Origin: Chondrus crispus
Taxonomy: Eukaryota; Rhodophyta; Florideophyceae; Gigartinales; Gigartinaceae
DNA length: 64,000 nucleotides
NCBI RefSeq assembly: GCF_000350225.1
Contig: NW_005179321.1
Location: 1-64,000 of the forward strand
Direction: 5' to 3'
Shown here: piece after piece, positions 11,485 through 21,361 of the stretch
Layout of the letters: each line of letters starts with the position of its first letter
Position numbering within the stretch: position 1 is the first letter of the stretch
Program-made: the position numbers and the translations under genes
The notes under the pieces: generated by a model
Databases searched by the model: none
What the model saw: only the letters and a program-made list of their open reading frames with translations
Told to the model about the DNA's origin: nothing

Positions 11485-11597
11485 GTTGGAGAGGTAGACT
11501 TGCTTTTTCAGATGATTTGATGCTTTTTAGTTTGGATTGGAGAAAGGCTTTGTGGTGTGAGGGATGTTGAAGGAAAAGGTAACTGGTCCGGGCATGT

Positions 11598-11605
11598 CTT
11601 ATATA
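11598..11605 (-). promoter_or_regulatory. TATA box of the small secreted protein gene
   Basis: On the minus strand the sequence reads CTATATAAGAC, with TATATAAG ending 114 bp before the ATG at 11,484. This would place transcription start near 11,570 and leave a short leader of about 85 bases. Confidence 0.6.
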
Positions 11606-11857
11606 GACGCAGAGCTGTCCATGATGTTCAGGGATGAGACGATTCCAGCTCGTTTGGTTTTGTGAGAAGAAGCCTAGGGTGATACAAGCTTAGGGTTTTA
11701 TTGCACAGCTGTGGACAACTTGTCAGTGTTCACCAAACGTGGAAGTAGTTGAGGCGGGGCTGTTTGTGATAATAAAATAATACTTCTTCAATAGATTATA
11801 TCCGCGAGGCGTGTTTGAATGGTGGTTATTATTTCATCTCCCTCAACTATCTTACTA

Positions 11858-11862
11858 TTTAC
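11858..11862. repeat. left target-site duplication of the gypsy element (TTTAC)
   Basis: TTTAC directly precedes the left LTR and is repeated directly after the right LTR at 26,724-26,728. Confidence 0.9.
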
Positions 11863-12531
11863 TGTAGCATAAACACCCCCAACGGAGAGGGGTGTATGCA
11901 CAGCTCGACGTAGACCCCGTCCGAACGGGAAGACGGGGGTGCAGCAGGACACCAGCTAACGACACCGGGCAGCGGGCCCGGGTAGCGTGGTAGAGCGGGA
12001 ACGGGGAGGACGCCGGTACGCGCGAGCGGTTCGACGCCTCGACGCCCCGGCGCGGTACTGGGTAACGATCCAGTACCGACGGGCGGAGGCGGAGCCGGCT
12101 CGTGGGCGTACCGCGTGCGTCCTCAACCCGCGCTCGGTGCCGCTCTAAGGTAGTTAGCGAACGCTACCTTAGAATAAGCGGGAAGTCGGACCTTGACGGT
12201 CGGTGGGTGACAAGTCCGTGCTTGTCCTCCTCCCCCCGCCGCCGGTCCGCTCCATATTTAATGTACATAATAACCTATCATAATAGTACAGTACCGATGT
12301 ACTGTAGCGACGTACTGTAGCGGTCGGTCGACACTGTAATACTGTCAGCCATCGGGGCTGACAGTACACGTGTGTGCGCGCTCTTCGTTTCGCGCGTACA
12401 CGTGTACACGTGCCCCCCTGTACTTGGGGGTACACGTGGTGGTACTGTAGAGCATCGAGCTCTACAGTAACCGATCCGATTCTGAGTTGATCTAATCTAA
12501 AATAAAGCCCCAGGGGGGGGGTTATGCTACA
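11863..12531 (-). repeat. LTR of the gypsy element (3' LTR in element sense)
   Basis: It starts TGTAGCATAA and ends TTATGCTACA, a perfect 10-bp terminal inverted pair. It is 669 bp and matches 26,050-26,723 almost throughout. It holds an AATAAA-like stretch near the right end (AAATAAAGCC on the plus strand) and several perfect hairpins described separately. Confidence 0.93.
12054..12469. other. series of perfect hairpins inside the LTR
   Basis: Five stems lie within about 420 bp: 12,054-12,077 (arms GGTACTGG), 12,145-12,172 (CTAAGGTAG), 12,288-12,305 (ACAGTAC, loop CGAT), 12,341-12,365 (ACTGTCAGCC, loop ATCGG) and 12,443-12,469 (TACTGTAGAGC, loop ATCGA). Nearly all arms are perfect and most loops hold ATCG or CGAT. 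The right LTR keeps the same stems with only small changes. They could act in RNA folding, dimer formation, termination or protein binding. Confidence 0.7.
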
Positions 12532-12532
12532 C

Positions 12533-12566
12533 GGCCCCCCCCTTAAGCGGGGACGTCCGCGTCCAC
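12533..12566 (-). promoter_or_regulatory. polypurine tract and hairpin next to the 3' LTR
   Basis: On the minus strand, a run of eight G after CGCTTAAG ends two bases before the LTR, the expected place for the plus-strand primer of reverse transcription. Just outside it is a hairpin with arms GGGGACG and CGTCCAC. The same 17-bp core (GGCCCCCCCCTTAAGCG on the plus strand) recurs at 18,670. Confidence 0.75.
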
Positions 12567-12588
12567 GGGTGCTCGCAGAGCGCGAATC

Positions 12589-14736
12589 ATGGTTGACCGT
12601 ATAATCGATACGGTCCCTTCTACTCCCTCCCACGACCCCGCTCTTGGGTCGGCATTCTCGGTGTCCCGCTCCGGCCTCGTTTGCGCGCGGGTCGATCTAT
12701 CGCCCCTCTCTCTGGCGTCCCGAGACCTCGCCTCCCCTTCGTTGCCGTCAGCTGTTTTCTGCCGTTCGGTCGCGCGTGCCCCCTCTGGGCTCGCCTTGAG
12801 CGTCGACTCGTCCCTCCCTTCGGAGGGGTCTGTTCTTCTGCATCCGACTTGGCAGGCACCCTTTTCTTTCTGTACCCGAGAGCCGGCTTACTCCCTCGTC
12901 TGCTGGCTTGGCCCGCGTCCTTACGTCATCCATATGTCGCCCCTCACTACCTCTGAGGGCGCCCCCGCGCGTCCTCTGGCGCCCCTTGGGATTGGATCGG
13001 ACGCACCGGTCGTCCGCTCCCCGACCATGGGTCACCCCACCCCCGTCGAGGAGGTGGCATCGCGGTCGCCTTCGGCCGCTCTCAACCCTTCCGCGCCGCC
13101 GCTCTGGTGGCCTCCGAGGCCTCTCCGAAAGCCTCGAGAAACCCGAGCCTCTACAGTATCCGAGGAGTTGGATCCCTCGCCGCCGCCCGTCGCTCCGCCG
13201 TTGGCTGCGCCCGTCGGTGGCGCGAGTGATTCGCACGATGGGGAGCTCGCGGCATGGCCGAGGGATGGTTCGTACCGTCCCGTCGAGGGCTCTCACGGGG
13301 CCACTGGTAGTTGTCGGCGTCCCAGGGCGCCGACGCCTTTTTCCCGGCTCGGCAGGGTCGTGGAGGAGGAGGTGTCCGACACCTCCACGCAGTGGCTGGG
13401 CGTCCCCTTGGAGCGGTCGATTCCGCTACCGCTCAGTCGCCTAAACTACGCGTGGCGTCGCCACGCGCGGTCGGGCATCACCGTCGGTGAACTCTTGGCG
13501 CGAGCGAGTTTGCGACCTGATCTACTCCGGATTCGCACCATATACGCAAGTGGCCGAGCTGAGGAGGCGTCCCTGGCCTTAGGGCGCTTGCTATCTGAGG
13601 GCGACGGTGCCCCCTATCAAATTCCGGACGACATACCCGGCGACAGGACGTTCGTCTATAGTGTAGAGGAGGCCGAGTACGTCGACCGGATGTCGACGTA
13701 CCTCTTCCATCGGGGCCCCCGGGATCCCCGTCGTTTCGTACTTTCGGAGGTAGCGGGGCTATACGTCAGCTCCCGTACTCGTGCCCATTCGAAGGCTCGG
13801 GCGGCCCTTCAAAAATCGGCCTGTTCCCTGATGCGCCTTCACCACATGGCGTTGGCGCCAACCGATTGGTCCGCGTATCGCAACGCTGCTGAGGAAGACG
13901 GACGCGTCTTCCCGTCAGCCGCGTTTGCCCCCGGTCTGTCCCGGAGCGACTTTCCCGAGCTTCCCGCGGTTATAGGGGAGGCACTCCCGTCGTTAGGGGT
14001 GCATCCGTTACTCCCTTACACTCTGAGACACTTTGGCTTCGCTTGTAATGACCCGGTACACCCGGCTTACGCGGAGCTGGTCTACAATTTCGAGTGCGAA
14101 TGGGCGTGGTCCCTATGCGCCGCCTTCATGGACGAGGTGTCATTGCATGGTAGGGCTTTCGTACAGCCCGTTGGCATGCTGTCCTTCCGTGGCCGGGTCG
14201 CGCCGTCGCTTCCCGACCTGACCTTGCACCCCATGGAGCGCGGCTCCCCGCACGTCCCATGGTCCTACTCCATGGTTCTCGATCTTATGCACCGCGCCGT
14301 GGCGGTGCCCGAGCGCAATCGGCGTTCTTGGACCGATTACACAACCAGCACCCGGAGCCTCTACGTGATCTACGATTGGAAAGGGGATGCTTTCGTAGCG
14401 CGTCCCAGTCCGCTCGGGTCGGCTCCTTCCCGGAGTAAGGGAGGCGTGGGGTCCGTTGCCCGAGCCGCGCGCCGGAAGCGGTACCGCGATTTAGATGGCG
14501 AAGCTCCGTCTGTCGCCTTCCGAGATGCACGTTCCCCACGCATTCCCTTCTTCCCTTCGGGGGAGGGGTACAGTGCCGCGGTAGACGCTCCGTCGGTTCT
14601 CCTGCCCCCTCTTGGGGCCGACTCATGTCGTGACGTGAGTCCCAAGACCACGTGCAGCCTTGATCTGAGTCACGACGAGATCATTGCTATCCCAGGGGTG
14701 GTCCGCGCTCTGGGCCGTTCGGTCGGCCGAGTTTAG
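12589..14736 (+). CDS. antisense extra frame of the gypsy element (715 codons), unknown
   Basis: A long frame lies opposite to gag-pol and starts 58 bp inside the 3' LTR. The first 270 residues are Pro/Ser/Arg-rich low complexity. The middle part (about 280-620) looks like a folded, helical region with well-spaced Trp, Tyr and Leu, for example RLNYAWRRHARSGITVGELL, then LRHFGFACNDPVHPAYAELV and EWAWSLCAAFMDEV. No known domain is recognised. Some plant gypsy elements (Grande, Retand and relatives) are known to carry antisense frames between pol and the 3' LTR, so the position has precedent. Transcription could start in the adjacent LTR. High G+C favours long chance frames, but the balanced composition of the middle part argues for a real protein. 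Confidence 0.5.
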   Translation: MVDRIIDTVPSTPSHDPALGSAFSVSRSGLVCARVDLSPLSLASRDLASPSLPSAVFCRSVARAPSGLALSVDSSLPSEGSVLLHPTWQAPFSFCTREPAYSLVCWLGPRPYVIHMSPLTTSEGAPARPLAPLGIGSDAPVVRSPTMGHPTPVEEVASRSPSAALNPSAPPLWWPPRPLRKPRETRASTVSEELDPSPPPVAPPLAAPVGGASDSHDGELAAWPRDGSYRPVEGSHGATGSCRRPRAPTPFSRLGRVVEEEVSDTSTQWLGVPLERSIPLPLSRLNYAWRRHARSGITVGELLARASLRPDLLRIRTIYASGRAEEASLALGRLLSEGDGAPYQIPDDIPGDRTFVYSVEEAEYVDRMSTYLFHRGPRDPRRFVLSEVAGLYVSSRTRAHSKARAALQKSACSLMRLHHMALAPTDWSAYRNAAEEDGRVFPSAAFAPGLSRSDFPELPAVIGEALPSLGVHPLLPYTLRHFGFACNDPVHPAYAELVYNFECEWAWSLCAAFMDEVSLHGRAFVQPVGMLSFRGRVAPSLPDLTLHPMERGSPHVPWSYSMVLDLMHRAVAVPERNRRSWTDYTTSTRSLYVIYDWKGDAFVARPSPLGSAPSRSKGGVGSVARAARRKRYRDLDGEAPSVAFRDARSPRIPFFPSGEGYSAAVDAPSVLLPPLGADSCRDVSPKTTCSLDLSHDEIIAIPGVVRALGRSVGRV

Positions 14737-14874
14737 CAAGTTGGAGGTCTGCTCCGGACACTGGCCGGTTGGTACATAGAGCGGAGTGACGAGGCTCGTC
14801 GCCTCGGTGCACAACTCCGCCATGCTCGGGGGGAAATCGAGACCCTTCGTGAATCGGCGTCGCGCCAGAGCAGC

Positions 14875-15180
14875 ATGCTACAGCAGTTATCGGCCGAGCG
14901 CGATCGATATCGCCTGGAGCGAGACGACCTTCGGGCTTCCCCTACACACGTGCCTCTCCCTCAACTTCGGGACCCCTATGAGAGACGTGCGCACGACTCC
15001 TCGGTGGTTGGCGGACCAGCCGTCCCGCCCAAGTCGCGTCCGGGGTGGTCCTCCCACCCGGAGATAGAGCTTCCGCCCCTCCACGAGGTGGAGTCGGACG
15101 TGCCGTCGCACCCCAGCTACCGCCCCCCGGAAAGGCGTGCCTCCGGGTCGTCGGTGCCCTCCAACGGTGCGAACCGTTGA
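14875..15180 (+). CDS. short frame with coiled-coil start, inside the gypsy antisense segment
   Basis: The 101 residues begin with a heptad-like charged stretch (MLQQLSAERDRYRLERDDLR), then turn Pro/Ser-rich. The bases just upstream also read as a charged helix on this strand. It lies directly after the long antisense frame and probably belongs to the same transcript. No family is recognised. It may be a capsid-independent accessory protein or part of one. Confidence 0.35.
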   Translation: MLQQLSAERDRYRLERDDLRASPTHVPLPQLRDPYERRAHDSSVVGGPAVPPKSRPGWSSHPEIELPPLHEVESDVPSHPSYRPPERRASGSSVPSNGANR

Positions 15181-18100
15181 GCGGGCCAGCGTAGCGACCG
15201 GCCCTCGACATCCCTAGTCCTTTCCTTTCCCGTAAAGCCCCTAAGGCAATTCCTCGCGAGTCTTTCTCCTACGCCCGCAGCAGTCGCCTCATTGGCGGCG
15301 CCGTCCGCCAGCGGGCGAGTGCGCGGGGACGCGAAGTCCGTATTCTATCTGGCGTCCCTCGCCTTCGGGACGGGGGCGCTCCGGACCCTGTGCCTCGGTT
15401 CGAGTGACGTCGCTCCTCTACGGGAGAGCCGCGCTTCGGCTAAAATTAACGAGCTCCCATTGGCTGAAACACTCCCGACTCTCCCGCCTGGCTTGAGGGG
15501 CGTGTGGGGCGAGCTCGTTCCTCTTGTCGTCTCCCCCCTCTTACGGGGGACCTACCGTATGATGCGAGGTTGCGTTGACGAGTTGCTCTACTACGTCCGT
15601 CACTATCCCCTCGTACCTGGTCCACAGCGCACAGAAACTTCTGTACTCTTTTTCTGTCTCAGTCCGCCCTTCGACTTTCTGAGTTTCGATAACTCCCGCT
15701 AGGGCGATTTTCCTCGCCCCTCCGCGTTTCCCGACCGAGGGGAGGCATCGAATGATCTCCCTTCGCTGTGGGGCCGCCGACCCGGTTCTATTCTTCGCGT
15801 GCAGAGGGCGACCTGCGCCGGGGAGTCGTCCCTGGGGCAGCTGTTCGGGCCGTGGGTCTCTGCCCGCGTTCCTTCCTTACTATCATAATTACTCCCGACG
15901 TTCCCTCCCGTGCCTGAGCGGGGCGACTCGAAAGTCGCCGTTCGAGCCGGCAGTAGTTCCCCGGTGCTCCCTTCTCCGTGCGTCTTTACAGGGCGCTCTG
16001 TGGGGGACTCAGCACTACGAGGGAGGTTCGTCATACTGAGTACCAACCTCCGTTCCTCATTCGAATTTCGTTGGACCAGGCGTGTCGCACACTGTCCTTC
16101 GCATCCTCCGCTCACGTGCCAAACATGCGACTGCTAGGGTCGGGGACACTCCCGTATCAGCATCAAAACTCACCATTGCTATCCTCTCGCCGAATCTAAT
16201 TCGCGAGCTTCCAGCAAGCGCATGTGGCATGTTGGCGGATAGCGAGATCATTTGTCCCTCCTCAATAATTTCCGTCAAACCTTTGCCTAGTTTCCAAAGC
16301 CCAGTGGTTGTCTGCCCTGCTAGAATCCCTCAATCAGCCCATACGCTTCGTAGGACACTGTGGGTTCTGCGGTAGGCAGCGTAAGCGCACCTTTTGCTCT
16401 CCTCTAGGCCAGGAGTTGAGCAAACGTCCCGATGTTGCACTGATAATGTACTTCGAAGGCCACTTACGAAACGTTTGAGTTCGGAGCACAAGCTCTGGTG
16501 TTGACGCCCCGAAAAGCGCGCGTGGTCCCTTCTTTAGTGACGCGGTAGACATCACAAGAGGGGCTGCGTCGCGGCTATGAGGCAACGAAAATAAGAAAGC
16601 AGCCGTCTTGTCCGACCCTGATCGAGCCATCGCATCAAATTATCTCCGGCGAGTTCGTTGGGCTTTTCCCTAGGGAGGCGTTGGAAACGGCACTCTGTCG
16701 CCTTCTTTGCTTGGCAGAGGGCCATGCATATTCCCATAGCCTCGTGTGAGCCTGGGCGTGGGTTGTGTGTTTCATCAATCTTCGACTTGTCTCCCGGGGG
16801 GGCTTGCTCAAACGGTGCTCCCGCCCCTCTTGGTCGTCGCGTACGTGGGCGCGCGGTGCGCAGGATTTCTCGCGACGGCCATGGTCGGCGGTGGCGAACG
16901 ATCTTCTCTTGGTCCCTGCCGCGCGCACAGAACAAGATGTCAGATTCAGTGCCGTGGAAGGGAAAAGGGGGTGTGTAGGCGTCGTGTTTGGCTCGCGTGC
17001 GTAGCGACCGCGTGTTGCGTTCTCGAATACGCGTTCGTGTTGTGTGATTCGCATTCATACGGCGTCCCCATGATGCCGCGGTCGGGGAGGGGGTGCTGGC
17101 GTCTGCAGCCTGCGGACCGTGGTAGCCTGAGCTACCTCCTCCTGATTGCGTGGCCACTTGACGGCGCTTGACGGGGGCGCGCTCTGCATGCCCCTCCGTG
17201 GACCTCGTCATCCGAACCGAAATTGTCCATTGTCTCCTGAACTGTGGCGGGCGCGTCGGCGCCAACACCGCGTTCTACGTCCCCACCTCGGTCTCCCTCA
17301 GCGAGCCCTTTCCTTCCGCGCGTTATTCGTTCGGCGCGTTGGGCTTCTCCTGGGGGAGGGTCGCCCTTAGTCAGCGCCGGCCCGCGCTTCCCGTAGTCGT
17401 TTTCGGGCGATCATCTGTTGCGCGGCGTGCGTTCTGCAGTCGACGTAGCTCGCAGGGCGCACATAAATTATAATGGAGTGGTCAGTAGCGGAGGCTGTCG
17501 TGGTATCGCGTCCTTCTGAGCCCCTCACCTTGGGCGGCGGGGGCGCGTAAGCGCGCAGGTGGCTCGCGTTCTTCTTCCCTTCGTCCATGGCCGTCCGGTC
17601 CGAGTGTGTAGGTGGATAGAGGGAGACTGCCGCTTGGGCGGCGTGCCGTGGGTCGGGATTTCGAGGAATCCGCTCGGTGCGGGCATACGATTCCGTCACC
17701 CGCCCGCCTCCCTTTCCGGTCGGGGGGGGGGGGCGGACGTGCGTACACTCACGCGCTCATTCGCTGTACCCTCGGGCAGCGCCGTCCGGGTTTGCTCTTG
17801 CTTGTCGCCCGGCGTACAGTACCCCCATACGCCATGCGCGTGCGGGTGTAATTGCCCCGTTAATTTTTTCGTTATTTTCAGGGGGTGGTGGCGGGGTGAT
17901 TTGGTGATGACGCAACCGGTGTTGGAGCATGGCGCGCACTCGCTCACGTGCCGCGTTCTCATCCCCCGTAATTTTCCCTAATATGGGGCATGTGTCGGCG
18001 GCGGTTTTGGGGTGTCTCGCGTCTGTGCGTATATACTGGTGCCCCTCAGGCTGAGTTGCTTTCGCTTACCCCTCCTTCCATAACTATCCTCGCTACTGCT

Positions 18101-18669
18101 GTGGCGAATGCAGCCTCGCTCGTCTGTGCATCTGCCGACGCGTGTTGCGCGCTTCCTCGCGCACGACCCACACCGGGAGGGTCATGATCCGGTCTTCTGC
18201 CGGGCTCTCCGACGCGGGTGCTGATGGAAAGCTCGACGTGAGCCTCCCCCTTCTCGGTTATACCGAGACCGAAGCGACGGGCATTCTTGGTCGCTTACTC
18301 TGCCCACCGAGGGCTCTCGTGATCCCACTGTTGATCTCCTTGTTCGTCGGGCGCCCCTCCTCGCCGTGGTTGCTGGACTTAACGGGTCGTCCGGCAATCC
18401 TGTTCGGGGGGGGTTCGTCCGACTTTTCCGATCCGAACCGGGTTTCGCGGTCATCGTAATGTCAGTCATTACAAGGGCCCAACATTTTTTTCAGGCAGTT
18501 CGTACTGTCCTGTTCTTATGTCTCGCGTCCTTGACGTCCGAGAAGTCAAGACGACTTGACTTGAACGCGTCCCCGGTTGTGACCCTCCGATAGGGTCTGC
18601 CGACCTCCTTCGCTTCCCGTTTTAGTCTGTTCGTGCAGGCTGGGGTTAATCCGCGAAGGAGCGGTTGAG
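15181..18669. other. internal gypsy segment without convincing genes
   Basis: GC-rich sequence between the antisense frames and the second polypurine module. Open frames are short and overlap on both strands as expected from high G+C. The best is 15,292-15,702 (+), without recognisable motifs. A less GC-rich stretch near 16,080-16,600 differs in composition from its surroundings and may be a captured piece of host DNA. A run of nine or more G lies near 17,720. Confidence 0.5.
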
Positions 18670-18706
18670 GGCCCCCCCCTTAAGCGTGAACGTCCGCGTT
18701 CACGGT
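18670..18706 (-). promoter_or_regulatory. internal second polypurine tract and hairpin
   Basis: The 17-bp core GGCCCCCCCCTTAAGCG is identical to that at 12,533. It is followed by a hairpin with perfect arms GTGAACG and CGTTCAC and loop TCCG. The pol frame ends immediately next to the hairpin (stop at 18,707-18,709). By sequence it is equivalent to the tract at the 3' LTR, but it lies 6.1 kb inside the element. Confidence 0.7.
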
Positions 18707-21361
18707 TTAGGTGAGGTCTCTGCCGGTACGTCTCCGGAGGCGTTGGGCGTAACGAGACACCAACTCCTCCGGGACGTGAGTCCGCGCATTCCAAGTGGGC
18801 GCGTCGTAATCCGCCCACTTGATGAGGAACTCCGTGGTTCCATCTTCCATAACTCGATGTCTCAGTAGCCGTTCGACGGCATACTGCGTTCCCGCGGTGA
18901 CCTTATCGGCGAGGTCCCGCGGGGTCGTCGTACTTGCTCGTGGCGCGTCTATCGGAGACGGCGCGTACACGCAGCGGTCCGCGGAGACTCGCTCGGTGAC
19001 CCCATCACGATCGATCGTGATGGTTCGGCGGTCATTGGCGAGCACGCGGTAGGGTCCGACAGCGGGCGAGGCGAGCTTGTTCGATGTCTTAGCCCCATCG
19101 GTGGGGTTGAGATATACGTATTCTCCGGGACGGAGCCGGGAATTAATACGTCGTATGCGCTTATCGAAGTCGCGCTTGTAGCGAGCCTGCGTCCGACGCA
19201 GGCTCCCGTAGGCCTTCTGGATAGTCGAATCCAAGGTCTTGAGGAACTCGGCACGTTGGTTCCCCCTATCGGAAGGGGGCGCGTCGCCGTCCGCCCGTCG
19301 GAGAGAGAACTCCGGCGGTGGCCTGCTGAGCACAAGCTCAAACGGCGTGGTGCGTGTGGTGCGATGTACGTGGGAGTTGTACGCATACGTAAGCGGCCCC
19401 ACGTACACATCCCAGTCGTCCTGGTGTTCACCCACGTAGTTCCGCAGCATCGAGGCGATTGTTCGGTTATAACGCTCGACTTGCCCGTTCGTCTGGGGAT
19501 GGTACGCCGAAGTGTACAAATTCGTTATCCTTAGAACGCGGCACGTGCTGTGGAAGAACTTGGCATTAAACTGAGGGCCGTTGTCCGAAAGCAACGTGCG
19601 AGGGACGCTATACTTGAACACCCACGAGTCGCAGAACGCAACTGCGACCGTGTGCGCTGTTATCGTGCCGAGCGCAACGACTTGCGTTAGCTTACTGAAG
19701 CGGTCCGTAATCACGAGCAGGAACCGTTTTCCTGTCTTCGTCTTGGGGAGCGGCCCCAAGATGTCGATCGCGAGGCTCTTGAGGGGCCTCGTAGCTGGAA
19801 ACAATCTCAATCGGTTGAGATGTTTCCTCAGCTTCACCCGTTTCATCGCGCAGGTTCGACACCCTCGCACCGTGGCTGCTACGTCTGCAGCCAGGTGGGG
19901 CCAGTAGTACTCGCGTCGAAGTGCGTAGTACATACGGTTCTGGCCCGGGTGCCCCGCGATGGCCGGGTTGTGGCACAGGCGAAGGAGCCTGGCGCGAAGC
20001 GTCCGAGGTACCACCACCTGTACGATGTCAGGGTCGAAGGGGTGTCTCCGCTTGAGCACCCCTTGGTGGTCCTCGAAGAACGCGGAGTCTCGGGACTCTG
20101 ACTGTCGTGCCAAAACGGTTTGGCAGAAGTCATCCACGCGTTGCTCCTCGGCTATCTCCTCTATCGTAAGAGGGGCCGGAAGGTCGTCCTGCGGTGGGGC
20201 GACCGGGAAGTCGAGCGCGCCGGCCTCGGGGTCTTCGGCGCGCTGGATGTCGGCGGCGTCGAACTCGTCGTTCTCCTCCCAAAACGAATTGGGTCCTTGG
20301 AGAGCGGGGTCTTCGTCGTCACCTCGCGGTTCGTCGCGCGTCCGTGCGCGCGACCCTGTTCGGGCTTCGGCTTGATTCCGTGTCGTTACGAAGACATGGA
20401 CGGCCTGATGATCACAGCTCGCGGTACAAGCGTGGTCTGCGAGCTCGTTCGATACGTCTCGAACTGTCGTGCCCCCGTCGAAAGTGGGGATGTCGTCATC
20501 CACCTCGACGGTGGAGCGAAGGTCATCGGCGACCTTCGGCGACACGAGTCGTGACAGGGCATCGGGCACCTGATGCACGCGTCCGGGACGGTACTGAATG
20601 GTGAAATCGTATTCAGCCAGACGTAGCCGCCACCGGGTGAGTCTTCCGGAACTCTCGGTGAGGGACATGAGCCATCGGAGGGCGTCATGGTCCGTCCGTA
20701 CGGTGAACTTCGTGCCTTCTACGTACGGCCGTAGTGTGCGGACGGCCCACACTACGGCGAAGCACTCGCGTTCGGTAGCGCTGTAGTTGCGCTCACTATC
20801 GGACAGTGAGTACGACCAATACCCCACGGGGCGCCAGTCGTTCGGCTCTTTGTGCTCCTGAAGTAAGGTGCAGCCGAGTTGGTAGGCACTCGCGTCGGTG
20901 TCTATCATGTACGGACGACCGTGCCGGGGCAACGCGAGGATCGGCGGAGCGATCATGCACTCTTTAAGGTTCTCGAACGCCTGAAGTTGCAGCTCCGTGG
21001 GGTTATAGAAATCGGGATCCGAATCCTTGCGCGTCATGTCGGTCAGAGGACGCGCAATCTTTGCGAACCCCTTAACGAATCGGCGGTATACGTTACACGC
21101 CCCGAGAAACGAGCGCACTTGCGTCAACGTCCTCGGGAACGTGAACGTCTTGAAAGCGTCGGCCGCCGTATCGGCCACGCTCAACTTGCCTGGGGAGATG
21201 ACGTGCCCCAGGTAGTGCACCTTCGGTCGGAAGAAGCTGCACTTCTTGAGCTTAAGGGAGATGCCGGAACTCCGCAGTAAGCTCAAGACGGTATCGAGAT
21301 GCCTCGCGTGTTCTCCGTGCGTAGGGAGAACACGATCACGTCGTCGAGATAGACGAGGCAT
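18707..21361 (-). CDS. gypsy RNase H, integrase and chromodomain part
   Basis: An 884-codon frame. It starts in the RT thumb/connection (SFLGACNVYRRFVKGFAKIA), followed by RNase H (YMIDTDASAYQLGCTLLQ), the integrase HHCC finger (HNPAIAGHPGQNRMYYALRR and CRTCAMK), the DDE core (LAIDILGPLPKTKTGKRFL, LLSDNGPQFNAKFF, HPQTNGQVERYNRT) and a GPF/GPY-like region. It ends with a chromodomain (YAVERLLRHRVMEDGTTEFL, IKWADYDAPTWN). Chromodomains steer insertion to modified histones in this clade. The stop lies beside a hairpin and polypurine module. Confidence 0.9.
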   Translation of the reverse strand: MPRLSRRRDRVLPTHGEHARHLDTVLSLLRSSGISLKLKKCSFFRPKVHYLGHVISPGKLSVADTAADAFKTFTFPRTLTQVRSFLGACNVYRRFVKGFAKIARPLTDMTRKDSDPDFYNPTELQLQAFENLKECMIAPPILALPRHGRPYMIDTDASAYQLGCTLLQEHKEPNDWRPVGYWSYSLSDSERNYSATERECFAVVWAVRTLRPYVEGTKFTVRTDHDALRWLMSLTESSGRLTRWRLRLAEYDFTIQYRPGRVHQVPDALSRLVSPKVADDLRSTVEVDDDIPTFDGGTTVRDVSNELADHACTASCDHQAVHVFVTTRNQAEARTGSRARTRDEPRGDDEDPALQGPNSFWEENDEFDAADIQRAEDPEAGALDFPVAPPQDDLPAPLTIEEIAEEQRVDDFCQTVLARQSESRDSAFFEDHQGVLKRRHPFDPDIVQVVVPRTLRARLLRLCHNPAIAGHPGQNRMYYALRREYYWPHLAADVAATVRGCRTCAMKRVKLRKHLNRLRLFPATRPLKSLAIDILGPLPKTKTGKRFLLVITDRFSKLTQVVALGTITAHTVAVAFCDSWVFKYSVPRTLLSDNGPQFNAKFFHSTCRVLRITNLYTSAYHPQTNGQVERYNRTIASMLRNYVGEHQDDWDVYVGPLTYAYNSHVHRTTRTTPFELVLSRPPPEFSLRRADGDAPPSDRGNQRAEFLKTLDSTIQKAYGSLRRTQARYKRDFDKRIRRINSRLRPGEYVYLNPTDGAKTSNKLASPAVGPYRVLANDRRTITIDRDGVTERVSADRCVYAPSPIDAPRASTTTPRDLADKVTAGTQYAVERLLRHRVMEDGTTEFLIKWADYDAPTWNARTHVPEELVSRYAQRLRRRTGRDLT

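Noticed and set aside
12020-12040. tRNA gene suggested by GGTTCGA in the LTR
   Set aside because: No cloverleaf or A-box surrounds it, and it recurs at the same place in the other LTR.
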